DNA of 64,000 bases from Carallia brachiata (Eukaryota; Streptophyta; Magnoliopsida; Malpighiales; Rhizophoraceae), in assembly GCA_021464245.1 (NCBI GenBank), contig JADCRB010000025.1, positions 5,814,316 to 5,878,315 of the forward strand, read 5' to 3'. Positions 11,614-22,756 of this stretch are shown here, piece after piece; the stretch's first letter is position 1; the number at the start of each line of letters is the position of its first letter. The notes under the pieces are model-generated. The model was not told the origin of the DNA, did not search any database, and worked only from the letters and a program-made list of their open reading frames with translations. The position numbers and the translations under genes are program-made.

Positions 11614-12593
11614 TTACAGCCGTTGATGTTAGACATTTTCTATAAAATGAGAAGGCTTGAAAAAAACAGGAAGGAAAGAACTGGACAAGGACCTCTTTCA
11701 AAAGATGAGAAAGGAGGCAAAGACAGAGTGCTGAGATGTGTGCTTGGACGGATTTGTTTTGCAGAGACAAACCCATTTCTCAAGAAAACAAACATACAAC
11801 AAGAAGAGAAATTGAGTCAGCGACAGAAACCCAAGTCAAAAAAAATTAAAAAAACCCTTTTTTTTTTGGTCAAAAAACACAGTTTTTTGGGTAAAAAAAA
11901 AAAACTGTAAAATCCCATTCGGAATCGTTAATATTTTGATTAGCCAATTTTATATATAGATGTTTTTGGGAAGGATTAGCCAAATTGATATTATTAAGTT
12001 ATTTTCGTAGTTTTTAAGGTCTAATTACGAAGTGCTAACTTGATTTATGATTTGACGTATTTTTTTATATTAATGTAAATTCGATTTTCTTTTGTTGTTG
12101 CTTGCTCTAATAAATACAATTTATATCAAAAATATGATATTAAGTTTCATTAATACTATGATCTATTCAAATTTAATAATACTTAAAATAATAAATTTAT
12201 CTTATAAAAATAATTAAATGACAAAATCAACAACTTAAAAAAAATAAAATTCAACCTTTAAATATTATGACTATTATCATATCAGCGAGTTTTTCTCCTT
12301 TTCAAAAAAAAAACAAGTCTTATCACAAAGTAAGGTGACTGAAATGTTAGGCTCTTGTTTTCTTTGTCAGAAAAAATATTTATTATAAATATATTAATTA
12401 TTAAATATATAAATTAAGATTAAAATTATTTTTATTTATCAATATTTCATTTAATTATCTTTATAAAAATAAATTTATTACTTAAATACTAATAAAACTG
12501 AATGTACTGCCGCCCTGACAACTACGAAGACCAAGTGTGTCTCCGTCAATGTTAGGTTTTTAGTTTTTTGTAAAAAGGAAAACGAAGTAAAAG
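11614..12593. other. Intergenic AT-rich sequence
   Basis: The ORF at 11623-11910 is a lysine-rich low-complexity read without family resemblance. The rest is AT-rich with several poly(A) and poly(T) runs. No gene or regulatory signal recognised. Confidence 0.4.
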
Positions 12594-13091
12594 CATGGTT
12601 TTCAAAACTGGCTCGGACCGATCGGTCCAACCGATTCAACAGGTGACCGGCCAAAGATCCGGGTCGGTTCATGGTCACTGTTTCCCCTTAACTTGGATCG
12701 GTCAAAACCGATCAAGAACTGATCAAAACCGATAAAAATCGGTGAAAAACCAGACCCGATTCAATCGGTACAAAAGTTTCATAAATTACAATTTGATCCT
12801 AAAGTTTATTTAAATTATAACTTGAGTTTTAAATTTAATTAAAACTTTAAATTTAGTCCTAAATTTATCAAAACTTTTAATTTAATCCTAAATTTATCAA
12901 AACTTTCAATTTAATCCTTAAAAATAAAAAAAAGTAATATTTAATAACCATGTATAAGTATTATTTTTTTAAATTACTTTTGTATATATATATATTATTA
13001 ATAAATACCGGTTCAAATACCGGTTCGACCGGTTGAACCTTAACCCACTAATATTTCCGGTTCGATAACCGGTCGGGTTCTGACAACCTTG
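12594..13091. mobile_element. hAT-type MITE, 498 bp, 8-bp target duplication AGTAAAAG
   Basis: The 8-bp direct repeat AGTAAAAG sits at 12586-12593 and 13092-13099. Between them the ends form an imperfect inverted repeat: CATGGTTTTCAAAACTGG at the left and CAAGGTTGTCAGAACCCG as the reverse complement of the right end. The subterminal regions are dense in ACCGGTT/AACCGGT motifs. An 8-bp duplication with CA-starting inverted ends is the hAT signature. No transposase ORF, so non-autonomous. Confidence 0.85.
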
Positions 13092-13161
13092 AGTAAAAGG
13101 AGAAATGAGTCTTAGCTCTTCCGTTCTTTTTTTTTTTTTTCCCTTTTCTTTCAATTCAAAC

Positions 13162-14229
13162 CAAGGTTGTTAAAATCAGACAGGTCTTTGAACAGAAAAA
13201 ATTAGTGGTTTAAGATTGAACCGGTTCAACCCGTAATTAACCCGTATTTAAGAATTATTTAATAAAAAATAAATTTTTAGTCTAATATAGAAATAAAAAA
13301 TACTTGAAGAAAATTATGAGTGAAAAAAAGTAATACAATATATGATTAAAAAAATTTTCAAAGAAGTTTATATGTCGTCAATTTCAAAAAAACATAAAAA
13401 TAATATAACTATAATAGAGATTTAAAAATGTAGTTCAATTTTATTTATAATAAAATTTTTAATACTAAACTTATGAATAACATCAAATACATCTACTTTA
13501 ATTATAAAATTATTTATTTATCTTCTAATATAGTTCTTAAAAGTTAAATCTTAATATATTGGGATAAGAAAAGAGTAAAAGTTAAGCAAATTCTATTTGA
13601 GAGAAAATTCCATGAAAAAAATATGGAGAAAAAGAGAAAGATATCTTGGGTCAGCAAACATATTTTTTTATAATGGCATAAACGTAATTTATGGGAAAAG
13701 ATAAATCTATTATAGTCTTTTTGAAACATCCATTTCAATATGTTGCAACCCTACTTTGTCAAAGTTCTAAAGTCTGCAACTCTTTTTGAAAAGGTAAGAC
13801 ATGCTGGGAGAATCGAAGATAATAAGAAGAATTCCAAAAAAAAAAAAAAAAAGATGGAAGAGGGAGTGTGGGATCAAAAGGCTGATCTTAATGGAAAGGA
13901 ATAAAATAGAGTTTTCAACTTCTTCGTTTTGTTGACTGGGAGTCTTCGATTTGATTTTGTGAAACAAAGGAAAGAAAGAACGATCCTCTTTGGAAGCAAC
14001 GACAACTTTTCATCTCTTTTGTGTTTTTTTTTTTTGTAAAAAAAATAAATTGGAAAACTCGGTTGACTTAGCACTGGTTCACCAGGTCATCGGTTGAAAC
14101 GGCTGGTTGACCAATTTTCCTCCGATTCGTCTAACTGTCCATTTTGAGGTTTAAATTGGACCGAACTTAAGACCGGTCACCGGTTTGACTGGTTGAACCA
14201 GCCAGTCCGATTCAACTTCGATAACAATA
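13162..14229. mobile_element. hAT-type non-autonomous element, about 1.07 kb
   Basis: AATTCAAACCA occurs at 13153-13163 and 14229-14239. If ATTCAAAC is the 8-bp duplication, the element runs from CAAGGTTGTTAAAATC to CGATAACAATA. Both ends carry the same ACCGGTT/GACCGG subterminal motif clusters (13210-13250 and 14150-14215) as the 498-bp element beside it, so the two are related. The interior is AT-rich without a transposase. Exact ends are uncertain by 1-3 bp. Confidence 0.7.
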
Positions 14230-14311
14230 ATTCAAACCAGTGGACGAGATCTTTTCATATATTTTTCTTAATTTCGAGTCGTTGCATGATATCCTTTTAA
14301 AATGGACGCGT

Positions 14312-14326
14312 GAGAGAGAGAGAGAG

Positions 14327-14360
<34 letters not shown>
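14312..14360 (+). repeat. (GA)n(AT)n compound microsatellite
   Basis: About 19 bp of GA repeat passes directly into about 30 bp of AT repeat. Typical plant SSR, expected to be length-variable. Confidence 0.95.
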
Positions 14361-14362
<2 letters not shown>

Positions 14363-15290
14363 TTTAAGACTTTGCAAAAAAATTTTCAAATTAGATTGTT
14401 TCTAGCCGACGATTTGGAACGTACTAGTTTAAGAACTCCGCTCAAAATTAAAGCCCTTTACTGGCAGCTGGTTTTTGACTTTGCCCCTGGATTACTAACG
14501 GTAATAAATAGGATAATAAATTTTTAACTCTATTTTCTCTGTATTTCTTTCTTTCCAAACACCCAACAAACAAGAAAAATCTAGCTTTGAATAGCCATAG
14601 AAAGACATGATTTCATAACTGAGTTACTCCCTGGACTGCAACTGTTTTTTTTAACATGTAGCCCTGTTGCTCGTACACTTCAACGTTTTTTTATTCGTTC
14701 ATTTCTATAGTTTCCAATGATTTTTTTTTTTTAATTTTAGGCAAAGAATAGCAAAGAGGGAAACTATAGTACTAATTATAATGGAGCAATGATAATTAAG
14801 CTAAGTATGCATTATAAAAAGAAACTCCTCAATAATAAATGCAACTATATCCCTCACTTTTTCTCTCTTTTTTTTTTTTTAATTTTTGTATGTTAATTAG
14901 CTCTAATTGGTACCCACATTCGACATCTATAACTTATCGAATAGCCGCCACTTTCTTTGAAGGTCAATTGTCTCATGCATTGGGTAGGATGGTTTTTTTT
15001 TTTTTTAATGTCTTAGCTTGTTCGCGGCCAGTTTTGGCAGTATTTCTTTAAGATGAGAACATCATGTTCATGAATTGAAGAACTTGGAAGACACCCTTAC
15101 ACAATGCAGCACCAGACCAATTACCCTTCCTATCCCAAGGAAACTTGGTGTTGGTATTTGTGGAATCGCTTTCAGGCTTTGTCCACTAGCGGAATCGCTG
15201 CTTCTAGTCATAATTTAAAAATAATGTCATACTTTATTAATTATCTATTGGTATTATGTGAAGTTATTGGCACCACCACGATTATAATCA

Positions 15291-15368
15291 TCATTAATTA
15301 ACAATCCTAGTAGTAGGAGAGTCATGTTAATTATTTGTTTTGTGCCTCATTAATTAACAATCCTAGAT
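15291..15368 (+). repeat. 20-bp direct repeat flanking 38 bp
   Basis: TCATTAATTAACAATCCTAG is present exactly at 15291-15310 and 15349-15368. The 38 bp between them has no obvious element ends. It may be a local duplication or the footprint of a small insertion. Confidence 0.7.
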
Positions 15369-15582
15369 GTTGGCTCGTGTTTGGGCTACCCGATAGATAG
15401 CAACTGCTAATACCTTCGTTTTATTTACTATATATGGACTATGTGTCTCCTTGTACCTATCTGTTAATTCACTATCCTTGATATAAGTATTAGAAGAAAA
15501 AAAAATTACAAATAACAGTCTAACTTAGAGAATTGCCAAATATTTGATATAAAATAGTTAAAGTAGTTAATAATTATGATTG

Positions 15583-16410
15583 AATAAGGGCTTTCCATTC
15601 TTCTCTATCGTGCGCTACGTTTTACTATCGTGCACCGAGAGGTGATGGGGAGCTCTCTGGTACGACTTGTTCGTTTGGTGGGTCTCTGTGCCCTTCGTGC
15701 CCCTTGGTGGGCTGTTTTTGGTCTTTGGTTGTGTTTTTGTTTGTGGTTTTTGTTTTTTTTCGGTCGATCTGGTAGTGTTGCTGTTTGGGGGTTGCTTTGT
15801 TCCATTGGTTGCTTTCCCGGGTCCCCCGCTCCTCTGCCGCCCCTGGGGTTGGGTGTGGGAGCGGGGGATCTGCCTTTTGATGGTCGTCGGCTTGTGAACA
15901 GGGTCTTGTTGATGGCTCTGGTATTGTCTTGTGAGTGCTCCATATGGTTCTTAGCCGAGTTCAGTGGCGGCTTTGTCGGTTTGCTCCCTGTTGTAGCCAT
16001 AATGATTAGCTTGTTTGTCTCGTTCAGGAATGAGCTGTGGCAACTGGGGTTTTGTATCCTCTTGGGTGCTTCTCCAATGGCCAATTGTAGCGATGTTGGA
16101 GCCTTTTCTTCCTAGGGGTTAGGCTATTGCCTGCTCGCCGCCGCCTGCTTTAGTGGTGGTGGAATTCGGGTGCCTTTAGGGGTTAGCTATTGGCTTTTGG
16201 GCCTTCTCGGGTTGGGTCGCTGCTTGGGTGGTTCTTTGGTTTGTTGGAGTGCATGGCCTCTACTTGTTGGGCCGTCCTTTTTGTATGGGCTGGGATCTTT
16301 GGTTTGTGGTGTTTGTATATGTGGTTTTTATCTGTATGTCGGAGCCTGGTGCTCTTCTGCTGTGTACTTATGTGACACTTTTATAAAATATTTTCCTTTT
16401 GGTCAAAAAA
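15583..16410 (+). mobile_element. Non-coding retroposon of 828 bp with poly(A) end and 14-bp target duplication
   Basis: AATAATTATGATTG (15569-15582) and AATAATTATAATTG (16411-16424) differ at one base and flank a GT-rich segment of clearly different composition from its AT-rich surroundings. The right end reads ATAAAATATTTTCC...GGTC followed by a short poly(A), like the 3' ends of plant L1 LINEs. The long ORFs (15630-16115 plus, 15605-16084 minus) are composition artefacts with no reverse transcriptase, endonuclease or RNase H motif. Best read as a 5'-truncated LINE 3' UTR or a non-autonomous retroposon mobilised by LINE machinery. Confidence 0.75.
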
Positions 16411-16424
16411 AATAATTATAATTG

Positions 16425-19400
16425 GATAACATGTTTATGTGTTTAAGTCATTTCCAGTTTGCGTATTTCGGTAACAAAATGCAAAAGAAAATAATAAAGT
16501 TTAGATATTTTTTGTTTGCGATTCCATTAAGACTATAGAGAGATCTTCTGCAATGTCCGCTAACGACATGAGAGCTGAAGTTTTGAGCATTCTGATTTTG
16601 AGGCGGTTAATCACTCTAGTCTTCCGATGTTATAGCTGGAGTTTTATTTTTATTTTTATTTTTTTTATCTAAGACTATTTAGTATTGAATTCAATGAATT
16701 GACTAATTTATATCGAACCGGGTAAGATCCTGAATGACAGTAAAAACTCTTCCAGCAGGTATTTAATGCGACTATATTTTTAGAGTTTAAATTTGAAATC
16801 TCTAATTAAGCGGTATTAAATTTCTACCGCCTATACCAGTACTTATTGGTGTAGTCGGATTTTTAATAGGTTTAGAAATAGTTAGAAAGTTGAAAAGGGC
16901 TCAAGCCCATGTTAGCTTAGGATTTTGCTTTTGTTTATTTTGAACTTGCATGCTTATATGAGCCCAACCAAAAGTCCTAGTTGTTCTTGCCAAGGTCCAA
17001 TCTCCAAACCAATCTGTTGCAGGCGTTCAATCAAGCCCTAGAGTTGCCTGCCATTTGACATTTATCTTAAAAATAACCAAAAACAGAGCCACGGGCTTTG
17101 CCGGAGTGACAGAGGCGGTTAGCCTCTTGCCAAGGATCCCATTCCTAGCACACCTCTCCATTTTTTTAACTTGGTCTTGCCGCTCCTATAGACAACAAAA
17201 AAAAAAAAAACAAAAAACTTAAATTAATTAGCACTTGGCAACGTTATAGTGTGAAAAATTTTCCCAAGCCGTTTTTCGGGCTAATTGATCACAGAAACAT
17301 GTAGACGAGAAATAGTTGCCAAGAACTGCGCTGGTTCGTCAGTGTTTTTGTGTACTGTAGTTTTGCTGACCATGAAAAACAAAGAGAAAAAATTGTGCCA
17401 GGCATACCCCGGTGCACCTTACGAGGTCTTCATTTCTCTCTCAACCAAATGCAAAAAAAAAAAAAAGAATTATCTATAATACAATAAAAAAAAATTTGTA
17501 ATTATATTTATAAGATGTATAACAAAAATAAAAAAAAATTATTTTTTATTATACATTTTATCATTATTATTATATAAAATATAATAATTATTAGATTACA
17601 GATAATAATGGAAAATAAAAATTTTCAGGCCATAAATATTTATCTAAAATAAAATATTTGCAATACATTGCGAACAAATATCGTTGACTTCATATTGCTG
17701 AGGTATGGTGTGGTCGCGGAACAAGAACGTTAATGCAAGTAACGAATGGAAACGAGAGCTGTCATGCAAAAACCATCACTGAAATTCTTTTTGTTTTTCT
17801 TTTTTAATTCCAATAGGAAGATAGTAATAAAGTTGTACTATTTTATTAATTATATCAAATTATATATATTTATCGTTTATGTGTCCAGCAAATATTTCTG
17901 CTTATGTTGCAGATTAGAAACCTGGGTGGAAGCTGCGATACTTTTTTTTGTTTTTTTAACCCAAAAAAAAAAAGATTTATTACGGATATAATAGTTATCA
18001 GATATGTAAATTGAGGCTGAAGTAGACCAATTTGTTTAAATTTCATTCAATCATTCTAAGAGGTAAACTCATCATTCGAATATTATCGGCCTAACAGGCC
18101 TTTTCTGTGTTTAACTATAATATTAATAAGTTTTAAATAAAAAATTATGTTATAATATAATCCTAAATATCTGGATCGGATGAATTTTTTAATATAAAAA
18201 TTTAGATCTGAATCATAAAAAAAAATACGTTAAATAATTACTACACTATCATTTAAAATAATATGATACCGCCATTCTGGACTTTCGTTTAAAAGCCTCA
18301 TTAATTATGACCCAGCTATTGCAAACTGTATGGTTTCATCAAGTTGCCACATCCTCAGTATACTTTTGTGGAAAATGATTACCGGTGGACAAGCTAGGCA
18401 GTAAAAAGTGTTGGTGACATGGATCACAGACGATATTTGATTATCTCTCTTTTAAACCCAATTATGGACACGTGTAAGATTCTCTATTATATAATACGAC
18501 AAGCTAAGGGATTCTGTTGCATTGAATCATATGAAGGTGTGGTGACTTCCACGCCGGATTTTGCATAATAATAATCATCATAATTTCATTATTATTTACT
18601 TATTTATTTGAGTACTTCACGTAAATAATTTTAAATATAAGTTATTAGATATTTAAATTTAAAAAGATAAAAAAATAGATAAATTTTTAAATAATATTAA
18701 ATAAAAATATGTTGTTTATTTAATATTATTTAAACGAAATTATATAATGATATTCTTATTTATTTTATAAAAATATCCTAAGAGTAAAACTACCCTGCAA
18801 ATTACCCAGGACTGTATTCTGGAAGAACCCAATATCGATTTTGCATCGTAACAAGCCAAGAACGTGTTTAGTTCTATGAGTAATAATTTAGGACTTATGT
18901 ACATGCAGTTGATCGTTAAATTAAAGTAAATGTTTTCATAATCGATAAAATTAACAGTGCTTGATAAAATAAGTGAATAATTTCTGTTGAACTGGCACTT
19001 GCGAATTCGAACACCCACCAAGACTATTTTAATTAGACCCTAGGAAATAATACTAAAAAAAAAAAAAAGAATCTTGGGAAATGCATGTTAAATACACGCG
19101 AATTTTTGCTTCATATACGTCAAACTGTTGCCTTAAGAGTCTAAGTCTAACACAATGGTTTTTAAGTATAACAGAAAAAAGGAAAAATTGCTGGGTACTT
19201 AGCATTTAGCAATCATCATCTTGTTGTTTTTGTATGCTAACACCAGAAAACGGGGAAATTTTTTTAAAAAAAAAAGGTTATAGTTCAGATTTTTTCCTTT
19301 AATTAACAATAATCATAAAATATAATTAAGAGACAAATTAAGGGAGGAAGGCAGTGAGGAGAAAAAAAGAGAGGAAAATATAAGAAAAATGAAAACAGCA

Positions 19401-19806
19401 ATATTGAGGAAGAGAAAGTTGAATATAAACCTGATAAAAGACGAGCACCTTTTCATCCTACCACCTTCCACTACCAACACAGAAAACCTCAAAAATCTTA
19501 GGCGTGACAAGCCTAAGTGGGGTGCATTATAATGATATATCAGACTTTGGTAGATATTGCCACTGCCAAAATGCTCTCACACCCCGACCCTCCGTTTTGA
19601 AACTTTTAATTTTAAAAACGACTCAAATAATTTTAAGAACAACACAAATAAGAGTAGATATTTATTTACTTTTTACATAATTTAACTTATATTCATTACT
19701 CCATTACCAATCACAAAATTGCTCCATCGTCACCCACCCACCTCCTAAAATTTTCCATCTAATTAACCTCTAAAACCCCCCAATGTGTCTACCTCGCGGT
19801 ACACGT
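16425..19806. other. Gene-poor intergenic region
   Basis: AT-rich, with poly(A/T) runs near 17201, 17452, 17939 and 19054 and degenerate repeats around 16660-16870 and 18600-18780. The ORFs are all short and without family motifs. The last part is the 3' flank of the minus-strand SAMDC gene. Confidence 0.5.
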
Positions 19807-20844
19807 CTATTTCCGGCGAGCTGTGAACGTTTGAAACACGACATTTCCGGTAGCCGGGAATTCATCGACGGCGCAACTCCGGCACTTCAATCCGAGGGGC
19901 TCCAGGGCATGTGTTACACGTGTCCAGACGTCATTGCTTCGGGATGTAATCGATACCGACATGGTAGCCGGCCGGAAAACCTGCACGACCCTCCTCAGAA
20001 CATCGGCGACATCATCATTATCGTCGAAAAACCCCACAGTCTCGAAGCTAGCATAGCTGTAACCATCCTCTGGGGTGACATGAATTGTAGAATAACGATC
20101 ATGGTCAATCCCATTCATGGAGTACCCACAAGGATCAAATGCATAATCACAAATAATAGCCGCCGGATTGATGCCGGAAATACCCGTGAGTCTGGTCATC
20201 TCCTCGCCGGAAACATCACCGTTCTTGCCGCCGCCTGGATTTTGAAAGAACTTGCGGGCCAGAACGCGGTCAAGATCGGTCATACAGACTTCTATAGTGT
20301 AGAAATCATCATCTGGGGCATGAGGCTGATGATGATCACTTGCAGTGAAGACATGCCAAGAATGAGAGGTCATTTTAGAAGGCATTACAGTGGCCTTTTT
20401 GTAGCAGAGATTGGTGGGGAGGTTCTGTTCCAGATAAAAGACTTCATCTTTGAAGCTGGTGTGAGGAAAAGGCTGCGACTTTGGGAAGATGAAGCTGCCT
20501 CTGGTGTAGCTGCAGGAGCACAAGGTGAGGCCGAGATTGTTGCAGGCATAGTGGAGTAATGGACGGATGGATTTGAGCAGCTGGGTAGTCCCACAAGTCT
20601 TGATGATGATCTTGGTAGGGTACACAAACAAGCTTGATTCTGATAACACGTAGGCATCGAAATACTGGTTGGCAACTGCAGAGACAACTGTGCATTGAAC
20701 GGCATTTAGAATTTGGACAAGAGAATCAAAATCAAGAAGCCGGAGACCCCTGCTGCTGGAGTTGTTTACCATTGATGCTGTGTCATCTCCAAAGAAATGA
20801 AGCTCCAGGCGCTTCTCAAATCCTTCGAATCCAGACACAGCCAT
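19807..20844 (-). CDS. SAMDC4: S-adenosylmethionine decarboxylase proenzyme, SAMDC4/BUD2 type
   Basis: Decarboxylates S-adenosylmethionine to supply aminopropyl groups for spermidine, spermine and thermospermine synthesis; a cytosolic pyruvoyl enzyme. Single-exon frame of 345 residues, matching the length and N-terminus (MAVSGFEGFEKRLEL) of the BUD2/SAMDC4 subgroup. The autocatalytic processing site is visible as YVLSESSLFVYPTKI at residues 65-79, with cleavage expected between Glu69 and Ser70 so that Ser70 becomes the pyruvoyl group. Cys84 in KTCGTT is the conserved catalytic cysteine, and the GDRYSTIHVTPEDG-type motif appears as HDRYSTIHVTPEDGYSYASFE. No frame damage. The leader upstream contains no ATG at all (see separate entries), so the polyamine-responsive upstream ORF pair of other plant SAMDC genes is absent here. 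Confidence 0.97.
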   Translation of the reverse strand: MAVSGFEGFEKRLELHFFGDDTASMVNNSSSRGLRLLDFDSLVQILNAVQCTVVSAVANQYFDAYVLSESSLFVYPTKIIIKTCGTTQLLKSIRPLLHYACNNLGLTLCSCSYTRGSFIFPKSQPFPHTSFKDEVFYLEQNLPTNLCYKKATVMPSKMTSHSWHVFTASDHHQPHAPDDDFYTIEVCMTDLDRVLARKFFQNPGGGKNGDVSGEEMTRLTGISGINPAAIICDYAFDPCGYSMNGIDHDRYSTIHVTPEDGYSYASFETVGFFDDNDDVADVLRRVVQVFRPATMSVSITSRSNDVWTRVTHALEPLGLKCRSCAVDEFPATGNVVFQTFTARRK

Positions 20845-20849
20845 TGAAG

Positions 20850-20968
20850 TTAGGCTAGATTGCTTGCTAAAGAGGTATCAAAAGCACACAAAAAAACCAG
20901 AAAGGGTTTAGGCTAGATTGCTTGCTAAAGAGGTATCAAAAGCACACAAAAAAAAAACCAGAAAGGGT
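20850..20968 (-). repeat. 58-bp tandem duplication in the SAMDC4 5' leader
   Basis: The unit starting TTAGGCTAGATTGCTTGC at 20850 is repeated immediately at 20908. The second copy ends at 20968 and is 3 A's longer in its poly(A) run (poly(T) in the mRNA sense). It lies 6 bp from the start codon, so it lengthens the mRNA leader with pyrimidine-rich sequence free of ATG. Confidence 0.95.
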
Positions 20969-21047
20969 AGATGGCTAGAGCTCGCAGGTCAGATAGCAAA
21001 GAAGAGAGGAACTACAGGTGAGAGAGAGAAGAAGGGGGTGTGTGCCA

Positions 21048-21053
21048 TTTATA
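21048..21053 (-). promoter_or_regulatory. Putative TATA box of the SAMDC4 gene
   Basis: CCTATAAATGG on the minus strand lies 204 bp upstream of the SAMDC4 start codon and is followed by a CT-rich stretch (CTTCTTCTCTCTCTC) typical of plant transcription start regions. Inferred from sequence and position only. Confidence 0.6.
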
Positions 21054-22701
21054 GGTGGGTGAATTGCCAACACGGAAATACTAGGTAACAATATTTAGGC
21101 ACCAACAAAGTAATTTGGGTTATTGAATATGATTGAATTTGAAAAAAGGAAAAAATAAAACAAATCAACTGTTATATGTCGTTAAATAAAGTGCGTGATT
21201 ACTTTTGAGAATATAAAGAGGGTAAAGAGAGAGAATGGAGTGGTTTTTGGGGAAGAAGATAGTGAGTGAAGGAGAGAAGAGGAGGGGGCATGCGGGTGAG
21301 GCAACCAAGAATCATTATTGCAGGCATAATGAAGTGAATAAGAAGATGATATGGTTTCTTCCAAAACTCGAAAAAAATTAAATTAAATTTTTGGTCAAAA
21401 ATCAAATTTTTTGATCAGACAAAGAAGGGGGACAATGGATTTTATGCCCAAAAGCATGCACGTCTCGCTTTTGTTCATTCCCAATTGTAACTATTTTTTT
21501 CCTGCCAAAGATAGACTTCTTCAATCAGTTCCCAGTCACCATATTCTCCCATCACATTCATCACTTGTGCAAATGTGATCAACCCATCAGCCAAATTAAT
21601 TACCAACTAATTGAAAAGTAAATCATGGGCTTAACTTAAATTGTTTGTCATTGTTGCTAATACCAAGCCATCATTGAAACTAGAAGATTAGATTAGTAAA
21701 ACTTAACGTTATGGGATGTGATGGAGGATGCTGAAGACACATTGCAACAATAATCATGGAAACTTCTTAAAATTCATGAGACATTATCACTTCAGGGGGG
21801 CCCATACAACAGTCTCAATTATACTTCTGTATTCACAATCATGTTGTGATTAGCATTGAAGCGCATCAGAAACTCAGAGTGTTTATCCTCGCTGTTCTGT
21901 GCATTTTACTTAAATCAAATGGGTCATTCAACACTCAAGACTAAAAATCACTGTTTCCAAATTTGTTTGCTTAGGTGCTTTTATGCAAAGCACAAACATA
22001 ATCATAGAATGTTCTGGATGTTTTATGCATGTCAACAGTCATTGGCACTTGCAAAATTGCAATTGACTGTAAGCAAGCTAGTTTAGGTGAAGCTCAATTT
22101 GTTACTTATGTCATTTCCGAACCGTGAGAGAACAGGAAAAACAGAGTGAACAGAACAAAAACAGAGAGAACAGAACAAACAGAGTATGTCATACGAAATC
22201 GTTTTTTTGAAGGCTTTTACATAAGCCTCTTTAGAATTTTGGTTATGGGCTGTTAGATCTATAGACAACAATCTGACAATGGTGTGATTTTTGTGTACCT
22301 TATTAAATGTCTATATTTAGTTTTGCTTTTTTCAAATTAAAAGGCAAGTCTCAATTTAAAAAAAAAAAAAAAAAAAGATAGACGTGCCCATATTTCGTCA
22401 ATATTGTATGCTTCAAATTATAATTATGCACAATTCAACTTGACGGTAGCTTTCAAAGAGAAAAAATTAAATAAAAAAATCAAAAAGGAATCAGGCGTGA
22501 CCCATATATAAAACTTGAATTAGGGATACCCCTCCTCTTGAATTGAAAATGCTAGGAGACTGGGACCTGCGTCATTTTTGTTCCTCGAGCAATTTTATGT
22601 TATATCATCGTCTCTAGTGCATGACATGAAAATAAAGAGCAATTTTTTATTACTTTCATATCTGAGCCACATTAACCAAATATGTTTCTTTCGTTGCTCA
22701 C

Positions 22702-22702
<1 letters not shown>

Positions 22703-22745
<43 letters not shown>

Positions 22746-22756
22746 TATATATATAT
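22703..22756 (+). repeat. (CT)n followed by imperfect (TA)n microsatellite
   Basis: A CT repeat of about 25 bp runs into TATATATATATATATTATATATATAT. It is intergenic. Confidence 0.9.

Larger units (their letters stand above)
14240..15568. other. Intergenic sequence with a compound microsatellite
   Basis: Contains (GA)n followed directly by (AT)n at about 14312-14360, several poly(T) runs and the 20-bp direct repeat listed separately. No ORF here has family resemblance. Confidence 0.5.

Noticed and set aside
15605..16115. Overlapping ORFs of about 160 codons on both strands
   Set aside because: Composition-driven frames inside the retroposon; no motif, no splice signals, and both strands equally open.
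19783..20559. 258-codon plus-strand ORF
   Set aside because: Antisense shadow of the SAMDC4 gene.
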